Source of the DNA: Hypholoma sublateritium FD-334 SS-4
Lineage: Eukaryota > Basidiomycota > Agaricomycetes > Agaricales > Strophariaceae
Assembly (NCBI GenBank): GCA_000827495.1
Contig: KN817520.1
Location: 946,484-1,010,483, forward strand
DNA length: 64,000 bases
Direction of reading: 5' to 3'
Shown here: piece after piece, positions 1 to 12,523 of the stretch
Numbering within the stretch: position 1 is the first letter of the stretch
Layout of the letters: every line of letters starts with the position of its first letter
The notes under the pieces: model-generated
What the model was told of the DNA's origin: nothing
Databases searched by the model: none
The model's input: only the letters and a program-made list of their open reading frames with translations
Position numbers and translations under genes: made by a program

Positions 1-3000
1 CTGGGCCTCCGATCGGTCTGCACAAAAACGTATATTTTGCAACTGCACCACACTCTTCACCGTACACTTTCTGTCGGGCGTGCTCATTTTGTAGTTATCC
101 ACGAGACTATCCTGATCAAAGGTTACAGGCTTCGCGATGATGAGGATGTCGTTAAATAGGAATAGGAATCGATCCTTCACAGTATTGGGATTCACCACTT
201 GGAGAACGGGCGACGAGAGGATGAGTTTACGAGGGATATCATCGTTCCTAAAACCTTTGGATAGACTCTCATCCAGGCGTTCGAGTAGCAGTTGCCCTTG
301 GCGAGTTCCTTGGGATGATTGGGAGGATGACGTCGAGGAGGATTCGGAGGCGGTAGGGGCAGGGTAGTCGCTAACAGAGGAAGGGTCAGGAGTGGCCGTA
401 GCAAACCTGTTGGCAGAGCTGGGGAATTTGAACGGCGATCCACGCCCAGAGAAATCGAGAGCTGGCAATTGATTAACCCTCGGCGTTTGGGTTCGTTCAA
501 GATTATTGACTTCGTTGTTGGTAGCGATGCCATCGTCGGTAAATTTGCCGAACTGCTTTGGCGCATCAATATCTTCAACTGCACTTGAAGGACCAGCAGC
601 AGCATTATCATCCCAATCGTTGCTTAGCTCATTATTCTTCCTCCCAAAGATGTCAGATAACGAAGGCTTCTTATTGGTTATTGGAACGGATTGCGTATCC
701 ATGACAGGAAGGGGAGAGAACGAGACAGTGCCTGGCGTAGATCCCGGGGATGCTGCTTTTCTTTTGCTGAGCCATTGTTTAACACCTGGAAGCGTGGTGG
801 GCAGCTTCAGATTGTAACTCGGTCCGTTCTGTTGAGGTGACGGAGACACGTCTATGTAGTCCGGATAAGATGGCGTCATGGCACTACCTTTGTTTTGATC
901 GGCCCCGTACTTGGCATGAAGGCGTTGATCTGAGTTTTCACGCGACGGTTCTCTGTTCGCTTCAGGTGTTTGGGTGGAGGTATTCGAGAAGGAGTATCCG
1001 AGAGGTTGAGCTTGGAATTCTTCGTGAGACTGTATGGAAACATCCGGATTCGAAGCCGTTGGCAGAATGTAATTCTTCGCGCGTCGCTCTTCCTCCAATT
1101 TCAGCATACCAGGGAAAGGAAACAACTTCGCGTTTTGGTATTTCGACATATCAGTCGACGATGGCGGAGGTATGGGCGAAACACTGCCTCTAGTAGGTGC
1201 ATGGGGCGCAAGAGACAGGATGGAAGCAGATGCGGATGGTGTCTGCATCAACGGCGGGGCTTGCAATTGAGCCGGAGTTCCCGGTGAATCTCCTTTATCC
1301 GTTTTTGCGCTAGTAAGACTAGCGCCGCTCTCCCGGCTGATGCTGGAGTCAGTGTGGTCCCGTCGCTCGCGTGTGGCAATACTGTTCGTGCGCGAGCGCC
1401 TACCCGTGCTGGACCCAGCCCTCGAAAACATGTTCTTGGCCTTCTCCCATGTGCTGGACGAGGGTTCGCGTTTCGACGAGTCAGCCGCACCATACTTGTC
1501 TTCCCACTCGGAGAATTCAGTGGTCTGAGGCGAACGGTCGCCGATGCTTTGGATGCGTGAAGCGACAGATAGTCGGGTTGGGACAAATTGGGGAGAAATG
1601 GACCCATCGACAGACGGAGGTTCCGAGAAAGGGAGGGGAGATGAGGGCGAAGGAGATACGTATGCATTAAAGTTTTCGGGAGCATTTTCGAATTCAACGA
1701 GAACACTTTTGGAGCTAGACGATGCTCGGGGCGAAGTATCATCATAGGCTTCGGGTGAGAAACGATTTGATGAAGTGGCCGAATGCGGCTCCTCATCCTC
1801 GTCCTCTTCCTCAGGTCCTATCTTCACTACAACTTCGTGGCTGTGCTCATCCTCATCCTCGTCCTCTTCTTCTTCCTCCTCGTCATCGTCATCTATTGGC
1901 ATACGGATCTCTGGCACTAGGAATAAAATAAGAACAAATGTGATATTTGATAATCAGGCACGTACCTGGAGATGCAATCCAACTGATTGAGCGGTCATAG
2001 TCTTCTGCAACAGCTGCATAGGGCGTACGAGGCCTTGCAGTAGTTGCAGGGTACAGAACCTGCTCCTCGTCCTCGTCGCTCAGAGCCTTCTCCTTCAATA
2101 GGACATTGAAAGGGCTGCTTTGGAATGCTTCATTCCTAGATGGCGCCCTCGAATTATAAGGTATCGGTATCGGTACCCCAAGAGCAGAGGGTGCACGCGA
2201 ATTCAAAGAACCGTTCGAATACGTCTCTGGGGCATGTTGCGCGCGAAAGATGTCCAGAGGGTGGAAGACATGTTGAGGGGTGCTGGGTAAGGGACTTTGT
2301 CTTTGCTCTGGGAAGTCTCTTTCCTCGTCGTCAGGATCTTCAATGAGTACGCTTCGCCTGCGCGATTGTTCCTGGTCTATAGTATCCTCGTCCACAATAT
2401 TTTGAACGGGAAGTGGTGGCGGTGGGGTGGTAGCTTCTGAGACACGCTCACTGCTCTGATTGCGGGAGCTTGACAGCTGATTAGGAGTGGTAGATTGTGC
2501 ACGAAGCTCAGCATAGTGATCTTGGAGAACAGGTAGAGGCGTGGGCGGGATGGCAGGAGTGTTTGGATTGGTGGAGTTGAAATCCGAGTCAGATACGGTC
2601 ACATTGGAGTTGGGTGTAGTGGAAGTCCTTCGTGATCGCCTTCTGCGACGTTTTGGGGCTGGAGAAGTAGCACCTCTGTCTTCAGCACCACTCGCAGCCT
2701 CTGCGTCCGCTTCCTTTGTGATTCGAGTGCCCAGGCGAGTCAGCAAATTGAGCCGTGCAGCACTACGTTCTCCCCCAGAGACCGTGTTATTTCGACTCAG
2801 CTTCTGTGTGAATGGAGGTGGCGTTGGAGATGGTGATGGGTCATACGTCTCCGTTCCTCCAGTCAGTTTATGCATTGCCATCCTTCGGCCTGCAGCGGAA
2901 GAGCTTCCAGCACTGTTTGAGCGCATGAGGCCCTTCTGCAGGTCTTCCAATGTTGGTAGCGGGGTTGATGGTGATGTGCCAGGGTAGAAGAGAGACATAT

Positions 3001-3604
3001 CCGGTGTCACTGGCGTAGGAGACCGCAGAAACCGAGATTGTTGGAGATATGCTGGAAAATGGGGTATTGGAGATGCAAGGGGGGGTACCATGGGCAACAT
3101 ACTAGGGGGTGGCAGGGGCGGATTTTCATCTTGCGAAGAGTCACCGCCAATCTGGGGAACAGGGGATTGCGGCACCTTGAACTTGCCCTTCAGGTCCTTG
3201 GAGCCTCTCGACCGTGACCGCGACCTCGATCGCCGCTTCTTAAAGACCGCAGTTGGTGACATGGAGCGCTCTTCCAGTTCGGTGTCTGCCTCAAGGTCGG
3301 CGTCCGTCGTTTTTTGCATTAGAACCGGCGGGTGATCACTGTCAGGGTCAGATGTCTTCGATTCCACCATGGTATCCGACTCTTGTTCCACGACGCTCGG
3401 CTGCCCTTCATTCATGGCCCTTTCCGCTGAAGTTTCTGGCTTTTCTTCTTCGCTTTGTGCCTTCTCGCCTTCGCTGACCGCCTCGACATGCATGGGGGGA
3501 CGACGTCCGTCCTTCATTCTCGGTAAAGACGCCGCGCGCTTTAATTTTGCGACGGCCGCCATCCTCTGTTCGGCCCTTGAAGAATGTGTTTCCTGATCTG
3601 CCAT
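1..3604 (-). CDS. Large low-complexity protein with a PH-like domain, partial (3' end off the window)
   Basis: The start codon lies at 3604-3602 and opens MADQETHSSRAEQRMAAVAK; an upstream in-frame ATG at 3670 is less likely. One intron (1917-1965, GT..AG on the minus strand) joins two frames that stay open to base 1, so the 3' end is missing. The first ~850 residues are Ser/Pro/acidic-rich, with an SR-like patch and a run of Asp/Glu just after the intron. The last ~110 residues read as a folded segment (PRKLILSSPVLQVVNPNTV, then DRFLFLFNDILIIAKP), which resembles the first strands of a PH domain as found beside Sec7 or Rho-GEF domains. I infer a large Arf- or Rho-GEF-type regulator. No Sec7 or DH domain is visible in this window, so the class is open. 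Confidence 0.6.
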
Positions 3605-3963
3605 GGCAGGCTGAGGAAAACATAATAAGCGCTGGACTAGCGGACGCAATGAATAGCACTGACCGGACAAGTACTCGCCAGTGGCGATACGAACTCTTTA
3701 TGACAAGCTCACAGGGTTTGAGCTGAATATGAAGGTGAGATACGGATGAGGGCACGAATGCGAAGGACTGTGGCTTACAGGAGAAGGGAGTGGGGGATAT
3801 TAAGGAAGACTCGGAACTCAAAAAGGACAGTTGCGTTCGCTCAAGTTGAGATCCAAACACGTGGCCACAGAGATTTGCCTCCGCTCAAACCCAAGTGTCA
3901 ACATTTTCTGTACAAATCCTAACCTCTCACAATCCCCGATAAATGAACGTGCACATAGATGCT

Positions 3964-4227
3964 TCAAAAAGAAATACAGAGAAGGCACGGGTTCCGGCAG
4001 CAATTCCGTCTCCTTGTCGCTTTAAATACTCTGGAGCTCGCATCATCCATGTCAAGCTCTTCGTTCTTCTCATCCAAACGTTTCTTCTTTCTATGACTAT
4101 CGATCGCATCGATGTATGATAAGGCATTTCGACATACAGTGTCTTAGCGTTAGTTTGATGTTCTATCTATTTGAAGCATTCCAGATTCCGATTTACCCAA
4201 GATTCGCCACAAGATTCGCTTAAACAT
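3964..4227 (-). CDS. Possible small two-exon gene (69 aa), unrecognised
   Basis: Weak candidate. Exon 4227-4197 (MFKRILWRIL) and exon 4142-3964 are joined by a 54-nt intron with donor gtaaat, a good branch-like aactaac and acceptor ctaag. The joined frame is 70 codons including stop and contains a charged Lys/Asp/Glu stretch around SHRKKKRLDEKNEELDMDDA. It sits in the 700-bp gap between the flavin-reductase stop (4305) and the PH-protein start (3604), so it could equally be 3' UTR or chance. No family recognised. Confidence 0.22.
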
Positions 4228-4304
4228 TGCAGCTTGAGGTGATCCACATACGCATCGTCGGCCGTCGAGGATATCGTGTCTATAACCTGCCTAGAAAAAG
4301 ATCA

Positions 4305-5528
4305 CTACCTACGCCTCGGACCGGCCAACTCATCATATCTGTCTGCGACAGCTCTCCAGGAAATTCGGGGTAGATCAAAGCCTTCTAGCACTCGGGCATA
4401 CGTTGTTCCCCCAAGACGGGCGACTGGCCGAAATTTTGAAAGGTTAATGGTCGCCCCATCTTCGTTGAGTATAGACTCTCGGACATGGATCTTCTTGATA
4501 AGGCCCAGAACGATTGTCGTCGTAGGCTCAGATGAACTTGATAGGCTGATATCCTGAAAGCTATAGAGCTGATATGAAAGTCAATGGTTTGAATGCATAG
4601 GAGTTGAGAAGCAATTGCCCACGAACCTCGCATTCCATACCAATGGGGCTTTCCCGGACGAGTGGAGGCTTCACAGTAGTCTGACAAGGAGATAATTCAG
4701 CCTTCAGAGCGATATGACAAGTGAAGGAAAACTACACTGTTTTCCCGAGTTAGGCCACTGATAATCCACTCGTCTATACTGGCAGGCGACTCTACGGAAG
4801 TCGAATTTGCCGCTTCAATAATGTTCTCGGTAATGATGCTTATGGTAAATTCTTTTGTGGAAAGAATATTTTCTCTTGTATCCTTTGGTCTGCGTGTCGA
4901 TAAGCTGAACGAAACGCTCACCATCGGCGGATTGTGCGAGACCTAGTAACCGTTCAAATTGCCGTGCTCGTCATGCTAGAGGCATAATTGTGAGGCGCAC
5001 CATAGAAAAGTAACTTCCAATGGTAAAAGGGCTTAGAAACACTGAAGTCATCTGTATCAACGAGAGAACTCGAACCTGAACGGCGCAAGGTTCGGCTGGC
5101 CATCGCGTGATAAGGTAGATACTAACGCGATTGGACGCGGGATTATAGCGGATGTCAGAAGACGGTAGGAATCCCTTCATGACAACACAAGGTTTCCAGT
5201 TCAGAAATTTGGGTTCAATTTCACGAATCATCACATACCTCATATTGTCTGGATTGGAGAGGTCCCACGTTTTTCTGTTGGAACTATTGACATCGGGCAA
5301 TTCGCGTCCTTGACCATCACCAAAGCGCCATTCAGCAGCAGGCGGCTGGACATAGCTAAACGTGGCGTTATGATTGAAGGAGGGTCGTGCGCTTGATGAA
5401 TTAAAACGTGGTGAAGGCCCGCACGAACCTACACGCGCCCGCCAGTGGCCTGTCCCCGTGACCGTGTTGGTGATCGAGCGGAAGCAAATTAGCGCTTTCT
5501 GCGCTGCGTTCATCGTGATTGAAGCCAT
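4305..5528 (-). CDS. Flavin-reductase-like (DIM6/NTAB family) FMN-binding protein
   Basis: Six exons (5528-5239, 5174-5076, 5013-5001, 4942-4736, 4680-4627, 4553-4305) give 303 aa. After a ~90-residue N-terminal part, the spliced protein reads AIIPRPIALVSTLSRDG, NLAPFSYFSMVSHNPPMVSV, then a TRRPKDTRENILSTKEFT stretch, a EWIISGLTRE segment and a closing RPVARLGGTTYARV. This is the flavin-reductase-like / flavoprotein oxygenase family, whose members bind FMN; the physiological substrate of the fungal members is not known to me. Exon 3 is only 13 nt, and it is needed to make the conserved SYFSMV. The N-terminus is rich in Ser and Arg, so mitochondrial import is possible but not shown. It is divergent from the dehydrogenase gene at 5871. 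Confidence 0.88.
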
Positions 5529-5870
5529 TCGACGTCTTCCAGTTGTCTTCCAGTTCTTTGTGGACCCAAGCTAGACCTCCAGAGAGATTAGGATTGAAGG
5601 CCGCTGGTCGGAAGGTGAGGGTGGTGTGTCACAACAAGTTTGCCTTTGTATCCCACGGAATTGGCAGGATTTTCACAGGCCTTCCTATGACAATGTCATG
5701 GTGACGTCAGCCGACACCAAATGCCAATGAGGATGGCTATTTCAATTTGATTCCACAGATAAGTCTTCTTGGATTTCAAAGCGATCAGTAAGCAGAACTT
5801 GAGCAGAATCATTCATTTATTAGAATCCTAACGAATCTGAAATCTTCCTCATTTCCCCTAGTGTGCCATC
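5529..5870. promoter_or_regulatory. Shared 342-bp intergenic region of two divergent genes
   Basis: This gap separates the start codons of the flavin-reductase-like gene (minus) and the iron-ADH-like gene (plus). Both products are predicted redox enzymes, so co-regulation from one promoter region is plausible. I see no clear TATA box or repeated operator-like motif. The short AG just before the plus-strand ATG could be the end of a 5' UTR intron. Confidence 0.4.
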
Positions 5871-7436
5871 ATGTCGAGTCTGGATACCACTACGTTTGCT
5901 ACATCCCCGCTGGAAGGTTACTATAGCTGGACCGATACTCTCAAAGGCGTGTATTATGGCCCAGGATCGACAAAAACTGCATTGCCCAGCCTATTGAAGA
6001 CGCTCGGAGCCAAGAAGGCGCTTATCGTTACCGGAAGGAGTCTACACGAAAAGGTGTGTACATTCTGACTGTTGAACAATTCATTTGCACTGACCTGACC
6101 CTGACAGACTGATGTTGTACGGACAGTGGAAGCCATTTTAAAAGAACACAACGCATGGGGCGCAACTTTCTTTGAGATAGGAGAACATTCGCCCATCGCC
6201 GGGATTCGCAAAGGAATATCGGTCTACAAGGACACAGGCTGTGACTGCATTGTTGCTGTTGGTGGTGGATCGCCCATCGACGCGTCCAAGGCCATTCTTT
6301 ACAACATACAGAAAGAAACAGGTGGTAAAACGCCCCCCCAGATCGCTATTCCCACCACCTTGAGCGCTGCTGAATACACCGTGAGTCCACCGCTATTTCA
6401 ATACTCGCTTGATATCAATTGAGGTCACAGGTTGGCGCTGGGTTCACAAATGACGAAGGTGTCAAAGTAGCCGTTTCTTCTCAGGAATTGGCACCAGCAG
6501 GGATTATCCTTGATGCCGAACTCACTTTGGCGACCCCAGAGAGACTATGGTGCGCTTCCTAGCTGTCGTGATCTCGACATCCCACCTAATCCCAGAAATA
6601 AATGTGTCAGGCTGTCTACCGGGATCAGAGCACTTGATCATGCTGTTGGTGAGTCTGGATTCATTGATATGATCTATGCGGTCCTGACAATGTTCATTAC
6701 TCTCACCAGAGAATCTATACAGGCCTCTTCTCTCACATCCGCAAAAAGTGCTCTGCTACGCTGCATTGGCAGATTTATTCAAATATCTACCAGAATCTAA
6801 AGCAGATCCCAAATCAGTGGATGCTCGGCAAAGATTACAGGTTGCCTCATGGATGAGTATTTGGCCCATGAAGCGCGAAAAGTACAGGTACGGATCGATG
6901 TGTAGTCCGTCTGCGTACAGTCGCTGAATATCGGTTCTGAACAGTGCGTTAGGTCTTTCACACGCATTAGGGCATAAATTGGGGGCAAGATACGGAATTC
7001 CTCATGGAATAACTTCAGTCAGTGAAGTCACGCCTTACACTGACGGAATACTGACATAATTTCAGTGTCTAACGCTAGCCCCAACCGTTCTTCTAAAGTC
7101 AGACGTCGCTCCAGAAGAAGACAAGCGAGCACTTGCAGCTACCTTGTACCAGCTTCATGAGCCTTCTACAGGCTCTATTGAAGGGGATGTTCGACGGCTG
7201 GCCAGTCTTATCAACAAGTATGTTAAAAACCCTTTCTATGCTTTTATTGTTTTACTCAAATATTGGTGAACAGCCTCGTGATAAGTTTGGGTCTTCAGTC
7301 CACCATTGCACAGTATAATGTGCCGAAAGAAGATCTGACCTCCCTGGCCAAGGATGCGTTGGGTCGGGATGACGATCCACAGTTACCCAAGGTAGTGAAG
7401 CTGCTCGAGAGTCTCTACTTCCCGCTCGAATTGTAG
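5871..7436 (+). CDS. Iron-containing alcohol dehydrogenase family, maleylacetate-reductase-like
   Basis: Eight exons (5871-6053, 6108-6380, 6431-6549, 6611-6648, 6710-6887, 6945-7017, 7066-7217, 7274-7436) give 392 aa, the usual length of the family. The NAD(P)-binding loop is VAVGGGSPIDASKA. The metal-site region reads STGIRALDHAVE, then LGLSHALGHKLG and YGIPHGI. In classical iron ADHs the first ligand is the Asp of GMDALTHAIE; here that position is Arg, as in maleylacetate reductases that work without bound iron. I therefore favour an NAD(P)H-dependent reductase of the maleylacetate reductase type, acting in the cytosol on aromatic breakdown products. The substrate is inferred only from the family. 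Confidence 0.88.
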
Positions 7437-7799
7437 ATATGCGGCTGCCTATAGGATGTGTAGTGATATACTTAGTTTTTTGGTATGTCCAAGTTTGAAA
7501 GGCAAACAAACGGGCTGCGATTGGCTGCATTACGTGCGGAACGATGCGAGGCAGTGCGCTGACTGTGGATCGATCGAGAGCCGTCCAGACGGCATGCCAA
7601 GGATTGGATGATGGACTGCGAGGCCGATTTCTCGTACTTTGGTCATGATCACGATTTCGGAACAGGGTTCCCATAGCTGAGAAGATATTTATGCGACAAG
7701 AGGAGCGCATGTAACTTGAAGCCAGACCCAAAGCTGCGGCGAAACATACATCACCAGAACCTGCGTTACGTCGGGTCAGAAGCTGGAGATCACGTCGGT
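7437..7799. other. Intergenic, 363 bp
   Basis: Lies between the stop of the iron-ADH-like gene and the start of the metal transporter, both on the plus strand. It would hold the terminator of the first and the promoter of the second. A longer in-frame opening from 7716 extends the transporter by 28 codons, but I do not prefer it. Nothing else recognised. Confidence 0.4.
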
Positions 7800-9449
7800 A
7801 TGATTTTCTCCGCAGCTTGCCCAATCAGAATAAGCAAGGGTCATCTCCTCTGCTCTACTCCCCTTTCTTCTTCAACAAAAAGGACACGTAGTATCCTCTT
7901 CTCGCAATTGCTGTCGTGTCATTACAACATTCCAAGCCCTGTGTCCCTGAGAACTAACGTGTCCACTTCAATCGGACTTACACCCTTCTCCTCGTCACTT
8001 CCCCTCCTTTCGTCCTCTAACGCTCCTTTTCGCTTCAAAATGGCCCAAACCCGGTTACACTCGACGAAGAACGGATCCAGTCCGGCGAAAGAGGCGAAGC
8101 CGGATAACGAGAACAAATCCAATGGCCACCAACACCATGAACACGACGCTGATCATGAAGAACACACACATTCGCATTCAATATTCGGTCATTCGCATTC
8201 ACATGGAGAGGAGGGACATGCACATGACGCGGAGCAGATTATTGCAGCTCTCAAAGGAACAGGTGTGTGTCAATCGTGCCACTGGATATGCCAAGCGATA
8301 ACCGTTCCTCGCTGCCAGGCGATCGCGGAAGTTACATCACACTGGTCGGACTTTTCTCTAACATCGCTTTGACGCTAGCAAAGGGTCTCGCTGGCTGGTA
8401 TATGCACTCTGCGTCGTTGCTGGCAGACGCTGGTCATTCTATGAGTGGTGCGTCGCGTGCAGGCTTTCCCTCGCCTTCTAGTTTAATGACAACTATCCAG
8501 ACTTACTGGGTGACTTCGTCACTCTTTTCTGTTGGCGCCTGTCGCGAAAGCCACCTTCAGAAACCTACCCATATGGTTTTGCAAAATTCGAGACTGTCGG
8601 GACGACAACTATCTCTCTGCTGTTGATTGGCGGCGCCCTTGGAATTGGCTTCCACTCTTACCATATGCTTATTGTCGCATTGAGTGAGACGGCTGTCACT
8701 CTCCAGCCTGGTCCGCTACATGATATTCTGGCATACATTTCTTCTAGCGCACCACTACCTGACATTGGGCACCAACATGTACACGCTGTTGATGTCAACG
8801 CCGCTTGGTTCGCCGCTGGCGGCGTACTCAGTAAAGAATGGCTCTATAGAATCACAAAGACTGTGGCAGACGAAGAGAAGAGCACGGTCCTACTCGCGAA
8901 TGCCATTCACCACCGAAGCGACGCGTATTCCAGCTTAGTCGCGTTCTTTGCTATCATTGGTACTTGGTTCTTCCCAGCATTCCCGCTGGACCCCATCGGC
9001 GGTAAGTGGCGCCCATTGAAAGTGGCTCTTTGATTCACTAATGAGTTGTGTATCCAGGCCTCATTGTTTCTGTCGTGATTCTTCAACAAGGATTCGGTCT
9101 TCTTACTGGCGCGTGGGGTGATCTTACAGACGCCGGTGCATCGCCGCGCACGCAACAATCGCTCAAGAAGATCATTGCACCCCTCATGGACAGATCAGGC
9201 GCTACTCAGCTAGTCGATGACCACGATGGCTCGCCACTGCCGCCGATAGTGTCCATTCAACACCTCCGTGCACGCCACGCGGGGTCCCTGCTGTTCGTTG
9301 ATCTGGTTGCCGAAGTTCCTGGCTATATCACCGTTTCCCAATCCTCTGCCCTGGAAAAGGAGATTGAGCGCCTGATAAAATCGGCTCGAAAAGAGGTCGC
9401 TGAAGTCCGAGTAACTTTTAGGCCCACAGATAAAGTAAAGGAGGCCTAG
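7800..9449 (+). CDS. Mitochondrial cation-diffusion-facilitator metal transporter (MMT-like)
   Basis: Four exons (7800-8262, 8319-8447, 8501-9001, 9058-9449) give 494 aa. The first ~85 residues are rich in Ser, Arg and Leu and end in TRLHST, a typical mitochondrial presequence. A His-rich loop follows (EHTHSHSIFGHSHSHGEEGH). About six membrane segments follow, with the two CDF metal sites LADAGHSMSDLLGD and AIHHRSDAYS, both HxxxD. The soluble C-terminal domain (VSIQHLRARHAGSLLFVDL) is also typical. CDF carriers exchange divalent metal for protons; the yeast MMT1/MMT2 homologues act on mitochondrial iron. The start at 7800 is chosen because it gives a clean presequence; 8041 (MAQTRLHST) would remove it. 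Confidence 0.87.
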
Positions 9450-9728
9450 TCTATTTACTATTGCAGGGTCTCCTGGACGTTTGGCTCTTTATCTATCATT
9501 AAATAAGTTATCGGATTCCCGCTTGTAGTACCTGTATATATTAGCATACTTTAGAAGTTAAAGGATTTCTGCCGTCGTTTAATAGATAATCTCTTTTCTG
9601 ACCTGTTCAAAGTTTCTTCAATCTTCGACCTTATGTAATGCTCGAATACATTTCGAAAAAGTTTGTCATGTAATTGTATTGAAGAAGTAATATACAAGGT
9701 ACACTTCGCAGGTCCATCTGATCACAAT

Positions 9729-12523
9729 TTACAAGAACAAGGAAATGACTGTGTTACGGGTATGCCCGTCGCGGATGGCCTGCAATTAATTGAGTGAGTT
9801 TGATGATACGCACAAAGATTGATCGCAACCTACCTCGTATATCTTGGAAATGTTCTGGCCAATTGACACGTCGTCGTGACCAATGCCATTGACAAAGTGT
9901 CCGTGGTTCTCAGCGCCGTGCATCCTGATCCCAAGGTCCCGGCGGACAAACTCGTACATACCCTTTGTCTTTCCGAGCTGGGAGCTGGCAGGTGCCGCGC
10001 CACGCGCACCGCTGAGGTATTCGTTCCTCAGGCTCTCCAGGAGCTCCGTAGCCTGCGAAGAGACCCGAGAGCGGAAGGTAGAGAGGTCGCTGAACGATGG
10101 GGTGGGGGCTGCCTCGCCCTCATTGACGAAGAAATCGACGATTACAGGAGTAGTTGCCGCCGCGATAGTCTGCATTTGGTCCACCGCGTCCATAACTGTC
10201 GTCTTGTCAAAGGTGATTTCCATGGTGCGGAGCACTTTGGCAGAAAGGAGAGTTTGCTTCGGCGAAGTTAACAACGTGCCGAAATGGGTAGTCATTTCGG
10301 TCTGAAGGATCGTTTCGAGCCCACGAATAAATTCTACACGCATGGTGCGTAGATCCAAGGCTAGAAAGAGAAAGAGGATTAGTTCCATAAACGTATTAGA
10401 ATGTGCGGAGCCTACCTTGGCACAGAAGATAGAGGTACGAGGCTATGAGCATAGACAACACATCGATAGCTGTAATTGTTGCCCTTGCAGATATCAAGGC
10501 AAGGGAGCTGAACGCGATAGTGGGTCAATTCAATCCATGGCAAGAAGACATAATACTATAGCGTACTTCACTGCCTGATTGTGCATCTCAGCCGATTGGA
10601 TATGCGTGGAAACGGGAGCAGCGAGATAGCCCAGCTCCGCCACGTATGAAGCTGTCGCAATATCGACACCCTTGCCGTGATAGTTCAAAGACGGGTCACT
10701 GGCAGCCAGAGAAGGTGGTAAACCATTGTTCATAGCAGGATTGAGTAGCTCGGTGCTCTGAGAGAACAGCAGCTTGCCGATGTGATGCAAGGAAAGACGT
10801 GTTTTCTCCATGGCGTTGGTGACGGCCATGGCCTGAAAATTACCCCCGTGGTGGATGATACCAGTCTCGCTCTCGATTAGAGGATTATCGGTAGCTTAGT
10901 AAGAACATCAGATTTTGATGAGTAACGGATATGGGGAGAATACGGACTGGAATTGCACTCCTGGGTGATCGCCGTTAACGCAGAAAGAATGTCCTCAATC
11001 TGCGGACCGAGGAATTGGGGTGAAGTGCGCAGGGGATAGCGGTCCTGCCTTAGAAGATAGCGATCATCATCCAAACCAACCTCAGCTTCATGGAGCTGTG
11101 CTAGCTTGCTTCCTTGAAGGAGTCCAAAAATGTTGTGTGCGCACTCGACCTACAAGGAATGTAAGCAGTGAATACATTGGCTTTGGCCAGAGCGGCTAAC
11201 CTGACCAGGATGAGGGCGCGCGACACTATGAATGAAGGGTGCGTAAGAGCCGCGGGTGCCATTCAAAGCTTCCGTGCCCATAGCCGTGCAGACCTGGGCC
11301 AGAAGAGCAAGATGCATGGCGTCATCGATGGCGAGTGCAGCCACACCGGCAGAAACAGCGGTGCCGTTTACCAGCCCAAGATGTTCTTTAGATGCCAGCG
11401 AAATCGGTTCGATTCCATGATTACGCAAAGCTTCGTTAGACGGAAGCCTTTGGCGAGTCCCAAAAGTTTGGGGACCATCGTAGACCTGAATAGACTCATT
11501 GCCCACTGATTTATAATTAGGTGCGACGAGTGAAATGGGGGAGGGTTATATTCATACCTAGGGCTCCTGCGATGTATGACAAGGGCGAAAGATCTAGTTT
11601 TTATCGCAAAAAAGTTTGAAGATAAATATAGGTTGTAAGCCAATTGTTAGTACTACTCACCTCCGGAGGCCGAGATACTGCCTCTCAACGGAATTACAGG
11701 TACGATGTCCGCCGTGATGAGCTCATTCATCTTCTCGATGAGTTCCCATCTGAACATTGTGAGTTTGAGTATTAGCCAACTCTGGCGAGTAAAATTTCGA
11801 AGGCCGGACCTGATTCCCGAGTGCCCACGGATGAGAGAATTCATTCTAATTAAGATAGCAGCTCTACAAAAGAAGTCGAAATTCAATGATTTGAATTCAG
11901 TGTCGTGTCAGGAGCTGCATACCTAACCCAAGCTTCAGGCATAGTTGTCGAAGTGCTAGGATCCTGGAGCGGGCGAATGCTGGGAGGGTTTGTGGAGGTT
12001 GGCAAGACTCCCACATGTTGATGCTGGAGAAGCGCATGTCCTAGCATCAAAGGCTCATCGGTACGAGTGTCGGCTAGGCGTAAATCTGGTAAGTAGACGT
12101 AATCTCCACAAGGGCTGTCGAAACTTACCACTGCCGCCAAACCCTGTGGATAGGCCGTATATACTCGCACCGCTCTTCACCTTATCGACAACAACTTGGC
12201 GACTCTTCTGGACTCGATCTTTGATCGCTTGGGAGTCGTCGAGCTTAACAGTCGCAGAATACCGTGCTGCAGCGACAACAGCCGCTACGGTCAAGTTGTG
12301 CCCATCAACAGTCACCGAGAGCGACCTACAGACGTATCCCGTTCATGAGTAATGTCCAATACGCTGACTATTGCTAGACTCACTTGAGCCTGGACAGTTC
12401 ATTGTGTGCTTGGATGAACTTGGATAGCAAAGTGGGGTGATGTCCCAAGGAATGGTTGGCGATAGGCAGCGCAGTCCCGTTCACGGATTTGATGTTGTCA
12501 TGAGCGCCATCGTCGAGTACCAT
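9729..12523 (-). CDS. PAL: Phenylalanine ammonia-lyase
   Basis: The spliced protein (about 720-740 aa, roughly nine introns) starts [20 protein letters not shown] and ends [14 protein letters not shown]. The catalytic Tyr loop is [17 protein letters not shown]. The MIO-forming Ala-Ser-Gly is in [20 protein letters not shown]. Later blocks include [20 protein letters not shown] and [16 protein letters not shown], with the C-terminal helical shield after it. PAL removes ammonia from L-phenylalanine to give trans-cinnamate; in basidiomycetes it feeds phenylalanine breakdown and secondary metabolism. It acts as a cytosolic homotetramer. A TATA box lies 42 bp upstream of the start codon, unusual in this window and consistent with strong regulated expression. 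Confidence 0.96.

Noticed and set aside
7252..7824. 190-codon minus-strand frame
   Set aside because: Overlaps the last exon of the iron-ADH-like gene and its 3' region; no family features.
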